This document shows positions 1-4,890 of a stretch of 5,688 bases of DNA, one piece after another; position 1 is the stretch's first letter; every line of letters starts with the position of its first letter. A program made the position numbers and the translations under genes. A model generated the notes under the pieces. It saw nothing but the letters and a program-made list of their open reading frames with translations, was not told the origin of the DNA and ran no database searches. The stretch is from the NCBI GenBank assembly GCA_016764535.1, contig JAESRR010000117.1, forward strand, positions 1-5,688, given 5' to 3'. This DNA is from Cohaesibacteraceae bacterium. GTDB taxonomy: Bacteria; Pseudomonadota; Alphaproteobacteria; Rhizobiales; Cohaesibacteraceae.

Positions 1-331
1 GCCCCCCGGCAAGATCTACAATCCAGATTATCGGTCCTGATATTTCAGGGAATTGCTTCGCATGCATCGTGCAGGCAGCGCCGATAACCGGGTGCCCGGC
101 GAAAGGCAGTTCCTCAAACAAATCATAAACTCTTGCGGAAAAACGATACGGGTCTTTGGTCGGTTCCAGAAAAATCGTTTCAAAATGCCGAAGTTCCTGC
201 GTGATAGACAGCATCTGCGCGCTGGTTAGATCACCACGCCAAGGGAATACCGCAAGGCTGTTGCCGGTGAAAGGTATGGGAGCAAATACGTCACAATGCA
301 CATACGAAATTGATCTGGTCTTTAAACTCAT
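1..331 (-). CDS. PhzF-family isomerase-like protein (N-terminal part, cut by left window edge)
   Basis: Partial gene: 110 codons are visible and read off the left edge with no stop. The translation starts MSLKTRSISYVHCDVFAP and shows PhzF-family hallmarks: DVFAPIPFTGNSLAVF (residues 14-29), an ETIF stretch at 51-54 placing Glu51 where the family's catalytic glutamate sits (PhzF Glu45, from family knowledge), and PFAGHPVIGAA (76-86). PhzF proteins have a diaminopimelate epimerase-like fold and typically catalyse proton-shift isomerisations; most bacterial members are not phenazine enzymes and their substrates are unknown, so phenazine synthesis should not be assumed. Start ATG at 331 is preceded by AGGAG about 10 nt upstream on the minus strand. 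The ATG at 339 is in another frame and stops after two codons. The gene is divergent from the ArsR-type regulator, which is therefore its likely controller (inference). The family call is firm; the substrate is unknown. Confidence 0.9.
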   Translation of the reverse strand, partial: MSLKTRSISYVHCDVFAPIPFTGNSLAVFPWRGDLTSAQMLSITQELRHFETIFLEPTKDPYRFSARVYDLFEELPFAGHPVIGAACTMHAKQFPEISGPIIWIVDLAGG

Positions 332-332
332 C

Positions 333-361
333 TGGACATTGCTCCTGTACACGCCTATTCT
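333..361 (+). promoter_or_regulatory. Candidate sigma70-type promoter for the ArsR-type gene
   Basis: TGGACA (333-338) and TATTCT (356-361) are separated by 17 bp and resemble -35 and -10 hexamers. Transcription would begin near 368, about 28 nt before the ATG at 396. The -35 box overlaps the ribosome-binding region of the divergent PhzF-family gene, so both promoters share one short control region of about 64 bp. Promoters called by eye in an AT-rich gap are weak evidence. Confidence 0.4.
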
Positions 362-400
362 ATATCGAACATAATCTATATTGAAAAATATCTATATGAA
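358..400 (+). repeat. Three TCTATAT direct repeats at exact 16-bp spacing (candidate operator array)
   Basis: TCTATAT occurs at 359-365, 375-381 and 391-397, all in the same orientation and with a 16-bp period. The second and third copies are preceded by A. A small dyad, ATATT-GAAA-AATAT (378-391), lies between copies two and three. The third copy runs into the predicted ATG of the ArsR-type gene (396-398), and the second runs into an alternative in-frame TTG (381-383). Two more copies occur in the window, at 1317-1323 and 1453-1459, both in the other divergent promoter region. The 12-mer TATCTATATGAA is identical at 389-400 and 1451-1462. I infer binding sites for a regulator, possibly ArsR or TetR. 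A period of 16 bp is not an integral number of helical turns (about 1.5), so successive sites would lie on alternating faces of the DNA. Confidence 0.5.
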
Positions 401-737
401 TAATTCCAGCACGTCAATATTGAAGGGCCTGAAGGCTCTGGCCAATGACAAACGTCTCACCATAATGGAGTGGATTCTCGATCCCGCGAACAACTTCCCG
501 CCGCAGATCGATGGTGATCTGATCAAGGATGGTGTGTGTGTCTGGTTCATTACAGACAAAATCGGTCTTAGCCAGCCAACAGTCACGTCCCACATGAAAG
601 TGCTGGCGGAAGCTGGTCTGGTGACCCACAAACAGATCAAAAACTGGGTTTTTTACAAACCCGACAGACAGGCTATTGCCAGGTTCACTGGTGATTTGGG
701 AGCTACGCTAGGATCAAATACCAATATGTCGGATTAG
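396..737 (+). CDS. ArsR/SmtB-type winged-helix transcriptional regulator
   Basis: Predicted cytoplasmic DNA-binding protein of 113 residues, the usual size for the family. The N-terminal helix reads LKALANDKRLTIMEWIL (12-28), the family's typical opening. The helix-turn-helix with recognition helix is at about 52-76 (LSQPTVTSHMKVLAEAGLV), and the wing is at about 77-88 (KQIKNWVFYKP). The classical ELCVCDL metal motif is absent: only one cysteine is present (Cys48, in DGVCVWF), so metal sensing through the canonical alpha-3 site is unlikely. I chose ATG 396 because the protein starts sensibly there. An in-frame TTG at 381 would add five residues. No clear Shine-Dalgarno sequence precedes either start, so a leaderless or short-leader transcript is possible. 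The gene is divergent from the PhzF-family gene and may control it (inference). Its stop overlaps that of the convergent TetR gene. The effector is unknown. Confidence 0.88.
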   Translation: MNNSSTSILKGLKALANDKRLTIMEWILDPANNFPPQIDGDLIKDGVCVWFITDKIGLSQPTVTSHMKVLAEAGLVTHKQIKNWVFYKPDRQAIARFTGDLGATLGSNTNMSD

Positions 738-1285
738 CCAATCAGTTTTCGCGCAGCGCGTTTGGCTTTAATGGCAGCATGTCTGTCGCCGCAAACAAAC
801 GATGTAGTGATTGCGCCTTCCATCAATAGTACAATTCCGTCAGCAACATCATCCGGATCTACAACGCCAGAACCCCTCGCGATTTCCTGCACATGTTCCA
901 ACACCAGTTGTTTGTGTTTTCGGGTCGCCACATTGATCGGGTTTTTAGGATCAGAATATTCCGCCGCCGCATTGATAAACATACAGCCTGCATATCCCTC
1001 CGCAGCAAACCACTCATCCAGCACATCAAAGACAGTCAGCAATTGATTTTCCGCCGGGCTGGACAGCCGCTCAATCGCCGCGACAAACCATGACAGAAAT
1101 TTTTCATCGCGTCGTTGCAAGGTCGCAAGGATCAATTCGTCCTTGGACTTGAAGTGATTGTACAATGTCATCCGGGCAATGCCCGCCTGAGCAATCACCC
1201 TGTCTATTCCAACGGCGTGAAATCCACCCTGATAAAACAGATCAAGGGCAGTATCGATCAAGTGATCCCGTTTTGCAGAAGCCAT
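734..1285 (-). CDS. TetR/AcrR-family transcriptional regulator
   Basis: One-component repressor-type protein of 183 residues with an N-terminal helix-turn-helix (about 6-52: RDHLIDTALDLFYQGGF, then DRVIAQAGIARMTLYNHFKS) and an all-helical ligand and dimerisation domain (about 55-183). The ligand domain carries YAGCMFINAAAEY around Cys101, a motif recurring in a TetR subgroup; a second cysteine is Cys165. ATG 1285 was chosen over an upstream in-frame start at 1387 for three reasons: family alignment begins at MASAKRDHLID, GAAAGG lies about 6 nt upstream on the minus strand, and the extra 34 codons run through the predicted promoter and operator. The gene is divergent from the PPOX-like flavoprotein, its most likely target, and its operator-like dyad covers its own -10 box, suggesting autorepression. 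The gene ends in TAA at 734-736, overlapping the ArsR stop. A reactive-cysteine sensing mode is possible but unproven. Confidence 0.92.
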   Translation of the reverse strand: MASAKRDHLIDTALDLFYQGGFHAVGIDRVIAQAGIARMTLYNHFKSKDELILATLQRRDEKFLSWFVAAIERLSSPAENQLLTVFDVLDEWFAAEGYAGCMFINAAAEYSDPKNPINVATRKHKQLVLEHVQEIARGSGVVDPDDVADGIVLLMEGAITTSFVCGDRHAAIKAKRAARKLIG

Positions 1286-1306
1286 ATTTCGCCTTTCATC
1301 CTCACT

Positions 1307-1344
1307 TATAGACCAATCTATATACCATTTGGTCCCACAGACAA
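1307..1344 (-). promoter_or_regulatory. Promoter and operator of the TetR-type gene
   Basis: On the minus strand TTGTCT (1344-1339) and TATAGA (1322-1317) form a promoter with a 16-bp spacer. The perfect dyad TATAGA-CCAA-TCTATA (1307-1322) covers the -10 box and lies 22 bp upstream of the TetR start. A second small dyad, ACCA-TT-TGGT (1324-1333), lies in the spacer, and the arms GACCAA (1311-1316) and TTGGTC (1329-1334) form a larger nested inverted repeat. Dyads with TAGACC-type half-sites are common TetR-family operators, for example for NemR and the LmrA/YxaF group. I infer autoregulation. The same TCTATAT half-site appears in the PPOX promoter and upstream of the ArsR gene. Confidence 0.6.
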
Positions 1345-1431
1345 TGCTTTTCAAGCTCAGGGTCTTTACGGGCGTTGCCCGGTTCAATGATAAGTCGAAC
1401 CAAACCCGATCAATATAAGCTCATCACACCC

Positions 1432-1460
1432 TTGAATATACCGATCTGTCTATCTATATG
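1432..1460 (+). promoter_or_regulatory. Candidate promoter for the PPOX-like gene
   Basis: TTGAAT (1432-1437) and TATATG (1455-1460) are separated by 17 bp. Transcription would start near 1467, leaving a leader of about 43 nt that ends with the Shine-Dalgarno sequence TAAGGA (1497-1502). The -10 box overlaps a TCTATAT copy (1453-1459), so a protein bound to that motif would block the promoter. Each hexamer matches only 4 of 6 consensus positions, so this is tentative. The rest of the 1286-1509 gap holds the TetR operator and a small CGGGC-GTT-GCCCG hairpin (1369-1381). Confidence 0.45.
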
Positions 1461-1509
1461 AAATTCACAAGGTGCCCCGTACCCAAACATATGCATTAAG
1501 GACAATCCC

Positions 1510-2109
1510 ATGGCCGTTTACTCCAGCGATATTGCCTTTACGCCGTCGGTTAAAAAAATACAGGAGAAAAAGGGATCACGACGGGGATATGCACATATGG
1601 AAGATCAGGGTGGCTGGCGCACAGAAATCGATGAGCAACTCACCGGGTTTTTAGCTGAACGGGACTCGTTCTATCTGGGCACGGCCACCAGCGATGGCCA
1701 GCCATATATTCAGCATCGGGGTGGCAAACCCGGGTTCCTCAAAATCATTGATGATACCACTCTTGCTTTTGCAGATTTCCGAGGCAACCGACAATATATT
1801 TCGTCAGGTAACCTTGCCGAAAATGAGAAGGCCTACATCTTCCTGATGGATTACGCCAAACAGCGGCGCGTGAAAATCTGGGGGACCGCAAAAACATCCA
1901 GTGATCCAGCGCTCATGGATCGGCTGAAAGATGATGATTACAAAGGCGTGCCCGAACAGGCCATAATTTTTGAAATCAAAGCCTGGGACACCAATTGCCC
2001 CCAACACATCACGCGGCGTTTTACCGAACCACAGATCATCGAGATGACCGAAAACCTCCGCATCCGTATTTATGCACTGGAGCAGGAACTCGCCGCACTG
2101 AAACAATAA
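1510..2109 (+). CDS. Pyridoxamine 5'-phosphate oxidase-like FMN-binding protein
   Basis: Predicted cytoplasmic flavoprotein of 199 residues in the PPOX (split-barrel FMN-binding) family. Visible are an N-terminal extension typical of this subgroup (MAVYSSDIAFTPSVK, then a Gly-Ser-Arg and GGW region to about residue 37) and the split-barrel core from about 45 to 160: FYLGTATSDGQPYIQHRGG (54-72), TLAFADFRGNRQYIS (84-98) and RVKIWGTAK (120-128). A conserved NCPQHI motif follows at 162-167, then a short C-terminal helix that may form a coiled coil (about 174-199). It is not vitamin B6 oxidase (PdxH) itself: the N-terminal extension and the NCPQHI tail mark a different subgroup, whose members mostly have unknown electron acceptors. 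ATG 1510 is supported by TAAGGA 7 nt upstream and by the conserved N-terminus; an internal ATG at 1597 would remove that region. It is divergent from TetR and lies upstream of a disulfide reductase, so a redox role is plausible. Confidence 0.88.
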   Translation: MAVYSSDIAFTPSVKKIQEKKGSRRGYAHMEDQGGWRTEIDEQLTGFLAERDSFYLGTATSDGQPYIQHRGGKPGFLKIIDDTTLAFADFRGNRQYISSGNLAENEKAYIFLMDYAKQRRVKIWGTAKTSSDPALMDRLKDDDYKGVPEQAIIFEIKAWDTNCPQHITRRFTEPQIIEMTENLRIRIYALEQELAALKQ

Positions 2110-2116
2110 CCGGGCT

Positions 2117-2144
2117 GATCACACAATCTAAAGTCTGTGTGATC
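2117..2144 (+). terminator. Hairpin between the PPOX-like and reductase genes (weak terminator or RNA processing element)
   Basis: GATCACACA (2117-2125) and TGTGTGATC (2136-2144) form a perfect 9-bp inverted repeat around a 10-nt loop, starting 8 nt after the PPOX stop. Adding CTG/CAG flanks extends the stem with one bulged C. No T-tract follows, so an intrinsic terminator is doubtful. It may instead stabilise or separate upstream and downstream messages, or serve as a protein-binding dyad. The remaining bases to 2214 show no convincing promoter, so the reductase may be read through from the PPOX promoter. Confidence 0.5.
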
Positions 2145-2214
2145 CAGTATGTTTGCCATTGCAACAATTGGCTACCGCACCAGATGTGGAATTGAATATG
2201 AAAGGCAGCACATA

Positions 2215-3561
2215 ATGACCAATAAATATGACATCATCATTCTGGGTGGCGGCAATGCCGGTTTCGGTGTTTCAGCTGTAGCCAGTGAAGCTGGCAAATC
2301 GATCGCATTTGTTGAACAACGCGATTTTGGTGGCACCTGTCCCAATCGCGGCTGTACCCCAAAAAAAGTGCTGGTCGCCGCAGCTCATGCACTGCACGAA
2401 ATTGAAACCGCCAGCGCACACCACATTGAAGTATCAAAAGCAAAGCTCAACTGGACCAAACTGATCCAGCGCGAAAAAGACATGATCAGCTTTATCCCCG
2501 ATGCCATGGCAGGTGTCGCGGAAAAACGTGGTGATGTATATCGCGGCACCGCAAAATTCGTCGGGCCAAACAGCATAGATGTTGACGGCAACATTTTGAC
2601 GGCCGACAACATTGTTATCGCCACCGGGTCCAAAACACGGCCTTTGCCGATCCCTGGCGCAGAGTTGATGATCACTTCCGAGGACGTTTTGTCGGAAGAA
2701 ACCCAGCCGACCGAAGTTGTTTTCATTGGTGGCGGCGTTATCGCCATGGAATTCAGCCATGTCTATGCTCGCGCTGGTACAAAGGTAACAATTCTTGAAG
2801 TGATGCCAAGACTCTTGCCCCGGGTTGAAGCAGATGCTGTTACGGCCATTCAGGGAGAAAGCGAACGCATTGGCATTACAATAAAAACCGGCGTTAAAGT
2901 CAAAAGCGTCGCCAAATCAGGTGACAGGCTCTCCGTTACTTATGAGTTCGACGGAATTGATCACACAATTGAAACAGATCGGGTGATCAATGGCGCTGGA
3001 CGCATTGCCAATGTCGATGGCCTTGATCTTGATGCGGGCAATGTCAAACATGATCGCATAGCCATTGATGTCGACCAATATCTGCGCTCCACATCCAACC
3101 CGTCAGTCTGGGTTGCCGGAGATGCATTGGTCACCTCACCCCAGCTCTCGCCCATTGCCTCATATGAAGGAAAAATCGTTGGCGAAAACATTGTAAATGG
3201 TGCGACCAAACCGCCGGATTACGCAGTCATTCCAAGTGCGATTTATACTATTCCGGCTTTAAGTACGGTGGGATTGACAGAGGAAGACGCCAAAAATCAG
3301 GGGCTGAATGTCTCGGTTAAAACCAGTGACATGAGAGAATGGTTCTCTGGCAAAAGTTATGCAGAAACCGTCGCTTTTGCAAAAGTGCTGGTTGATCAGG
3401 ACAAAGACCGGATTGTTGGCGCCCATATGGTGGGGCATCAAGCGGAAGAATTGATCCATCTATTTGCCATGGCGATGCGCCATAACATTCCGGCAAGCAG
3501 CTTGAAGGAAGACATGTTCGCCTTCCCGACGTTCTCATCCGATATAAAAAACCTGATCTAG
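2215..3561 (+). CDS. Class I FAD/NAD(P)-dependent disulfide oxidoreductase-like protein lacking the C-terminal His-Glu dyad
   Basis: Predicted cytoplasmic flavoenzyme of 448 residues, close to the size of dihydrolipoamide dehydrogenase and glutathione reductase relatives. In order: the FAD-binding Rossmann motif GGGNAGFG (11-18); the redox disulfide GGTCPNRGCTPKK (39-51, Cys42 and Cys47); ATGS (136-139); the NAD(P) motif GGGVIAMEF (172-180) with Glu195 at the end of the next strand, which favours NADH over NADPH (inference); the second FAD motif VWVAGDA (298-304); and a C-terminal dimerisation domain from about 330. The usual HPTxxE dyad is replaced by FPTFSS (437-442), so His and Glu of the thiol-handling site are Phe437 and Ser442. 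The substrate is therefore probably not lipoamide or glutathione. ATG 2215 was chosen because AAAGG lies 10 nt upstream and MTNKYDIII begins the family; an upstream ATG at 2149 would add 22 unrelated residues. Same strand as the PPOX-like gene. Confidence 0.9.
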   Translation: MTNKYDIIILGGGNAGFGVSAVASEAGKSIAFVEQRDFGGTCPNRGCTPKKVLVAAAHALHEIETASAHHIEVSKAKLNWTKLIQREKDMISFIPDAMAGVAEKRGDVYRGTAKFVGPNSIDVDGNILTADNIVIATGSKTRPLPIPGAELMITSEDVLSEETQPTEVVFIGGGVIAMEFSHVYARAGTKVTILEVMPRLLPRVEADAVTAIQGESERIGITIKTGVKVKSVAKSGDRLSVTYEFDGIDHTIETDRVINGAGRIANVDGLDLDAGNVKHDRIAIDVDQYLRSTSNPSVWVAGDALVTSPQLSPIASYEGKIVGENIVNGATKPPDYAVIPSAIYTIPALSTVGLTEEDAKNQGLNVSVKTSDMREWFSGKSYAETVAFAKVLVDQDKDRIVGAHMVGHQAEELIHLFAMAMRHNIPASSLKEDMFAFPTFSSDIKNLI

Positions 3562-3570
3562 ATAGCTTAC

Positions 3571-3600
3571 AAAGCGGGTGGACCCGCCACCCGCCGCTTT
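3571..3600. terminator. Likely bidirectional hairpin terminator between convergent genes
   Basis: GCGGGTGG (3574-3581) pairs with CCACCCGC (3587-3594) across a 5-nt loop, ACCCG. An alternative bulged form also pairs AAAGCG (3571-3576) with CGCTTT (3595-3600). It lies in the 42-bp gap between the convergent reductase and saccharopine dehydrogenase genes, and the flanking AAA and TTT could act for both strands. The T-tract is only three bases, so efficiency is uncertain. Confidence 0.6.
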
Positions 3601-3603
3601 CCA

Positions 3604-4758
3604 TCAGACCAGCAAATCGACAATCTCGATTGTTTCACCACGCTCGCGCAGAACATCCAGCCACACATTTATCGTAGCTGGATCTTTTGGAGCTGCCTGT
3701 ACGCCATTTGAAAGCTTTCCATCAAGCACTGCTTCAACCGCAAGACTAACCGGTACTGAAACAAGACGCGCCATAGCGCTGGCGTGTATGTCACCTGCGC
3801 TGTCCAGCACGTAACTCTTGTGCCATACAGATTTTCCGCCATGAGCTGCTTCAAAATCGACGCACATCACAACACGGTCCGCCTCACCTGCATCATAGGT
3901 GTAATTGTCCCAAAGATCGGCGCTCATTTCAACGAGGCGTTTTTCTCCGGCATCTCCTTCAAGGGTTTCGATCTCGTCAAAGATATGTTTCCAGGCATCT
4001 GTCCAGCCGGAGAGGCGCAGCGTGCCACGCACAAATGTTTCGACTTTCCAGTCGTCACCAAACTGATAGTCTTTCATAAACGGCAGGGAATCCCGATTGG
4101 GATAGCTCTGAAACGTCTCGGAGCCAGATGGCAGTATTGCCTGATAATCTGCAACAGCATGCCAGGGCCGTAGCGTATCAACAGCGACGCCGCCACGAAT
4201 ACTTTTGGCCGGTGATTTGAGAGCCTTCAATACTCCCAGTGGCGACCAGCTGAATTTATAGCGGAAATCATTTGCAATTTTAGGGAACCCGCCACAATAG
4301 GATTTGAAATGATGGGTATTGGCCGGATCATAAGCACTGCTGGATTTATATTCATCAACCAGCAAATGCGCCAGCAGGTGATCAATGCCAGGATCAAGCC
4401 TGACTTCATTAATCGCAACAAGGCCTTTTGCAACAAAAGCCTGATCAAGAGCCGCAAGTTCCGGACTGACATACGAGCTTGAAACAAAATGCGCTGATTT
4501 TTCAAGGCAAATTTCTGCAATCGACACATGCATGGTGCCAGGAAGCATTGAAACAACCACGTCACCGGGAGCTATCGCTGCACCCAGCGCATCAAGCGTC
4601 AACGCTTCAACCCTGAAATCACCAGAGAGCGCTTCAGTTGCCGCATGGGCTTTGTCGATTGTACGGTTCCAGACAGTAACCGTGCGACCAATCTCGATTA
4701 AACGCCTTAAACCGGGAACTGCAGACAAACCTGCACCCAACCAATGTACTCGTGCCAT
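3604..4758 (-). CDS. Saccharopine dehydrogenase family protein, LYS9-like (short form)
   Basis: Predicted cytoplasmic oxidoreductase of 384 residues. The N-terminal Rossmann domain begins VHWLGAGLSAVPG (4-16), and Arg32 in VWNRT at the end of the second strand suggests NADP(H) (inference). Family motifs follow: SMLPGTMH (70-77), SSSYVSPELAALD (93-105), NEVRLDPGIDH (117-127), then SYCGG followed by YKFSWSPLGVL. These match the saccharopine reductase (LYS9) type that links glutamate and aminoadipate semialdehyde in lysine metabolism. It is shorter than the roughly 450-residue fungal LYS9, with a contracted loop after SYCGG. No other lysine or aminoadipate gene is nearby, so its true substrate is uncertain; a related aminoacid-semialdehyde reaction is possible. 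ATG 4758 has TTAGGT 9-10 nt upstream on the minus strand. Convergent with the reductase and probably a single-gene unit. Confidence 0.88.
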   Translation of the reverse strand: MARVHWLGAGLSAVPGLRRLIEIGRTVTVWNRTIDKAHAATEALSGDFRVEALTLDALGAAIAPGDVVVSMLPGTMHVSIAEICLEKSAHFVSSSYVSPELAALDQAFVAKGLVAINEVRLDPGIDHLLAHLLVDEYKSSSAYDPANTHHFKSYCGGFPKIANDFRYKFSWSPLGVLKALKSPAKSIRGGVAVDTLRPWHAVADYQAILPSGSETFQSYPNRDSLPFMKDYQFGDDWKVETFVRGTLRLSGWTDAWKHIFDEIETLEGDAGEKRLVEMSADLWDNYTYDAGEADRVVMCVDFEAAHGGKSVWHKSYVLDSAGDIHASAMARLVSVPVSLAVEAVLDGKLSNGVQAAPKDPATINVWLDVLRERGETIEIVDLLV

Positions 4759-4796
4759 TTCACTTACCTAACATACACTTTGCCAATTTCAGCGTC

Positions 4797-4825
4797 TATT
4801 TAGGCAGATTGCCGGGCGACAGCAA
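4797..4825 (-). promoter_or_regulatory. Candidate promoter for the saccharopine dehydrogenase-like gene
   Basis: On the minus strand TTGCTG (4825-4820) and TAAATA (4802-4797) are separated by 17 bp, about 40 nt upstream of the ATG at 4758. The -10 match is poor (3 of 6). The 132-bp gap to the helicase stop also contains the small palindrome GTTTG-GT-CAAAC (4870-4881) and AATAG-CTT-CTATT over the helicase stop (4883-4895). A separate promoter fits the size of this gap. Confidence 0.35.
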
Positions 4826-4890
4826 GCAACTTGTTGGCTTACAGGCGTGCAGAAAGCGCATCCCGACCTGTTTGGTCAAACGAATAGCTT

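Noticed and set aside
156..374. 72-residue plus-strand reading frame
   Set aside because: It lies almost wholly over the PhzF-family gene on the other strand, which has clear family motifs; its translation has no recognisable features.
392..640. Minus-strand reading frames opposite the ArsR-type gene
   Set aside because: They are antisense shadows of a well supported regulator and have no family motifs.
1369..1381. CGGGC-GTT-GCCCG hairpin in the TetR/PPOX gap
   Set aside because: A 5-bp stem with no T-tract and no gene ending nearby is within chance expectation.
1286..1387. Upstream extension of the TetR-type gene to a start at 1387
   Set aside because: The extra 34 residues do not resemble the family, cross the promoter and operator dyad, and the ATG at 1285 has a good ribosome-binding site.
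1510..2109. Assignment of the PPOX-like protein as PdxH (vitamin B6 oxidase)
   Set aside because: The N-terminal extension and NCPQHI tail belong to a different PPOX subgroup, and the typical PdxH C-terminal domain is not seen.
2149..2214. 22-residue N-terminal extension of the reductase
   Set aside because: The Rossmann fold starts at residue 5 of the shorter form, ATG 2215 has AAAGG upstream, and the extension shows no signal peptide or family similarity.
2215..3561. Assignment of the reductase as mercuric reductase or dihydrolipoamide dehydrogenase
   Set aside because: There is no C-terminal vicinal cysteine pair as in MerA and no HPTxxE dyad as in LPD; no mer or 2-oxoacid dehydrogenase genes are nearby.
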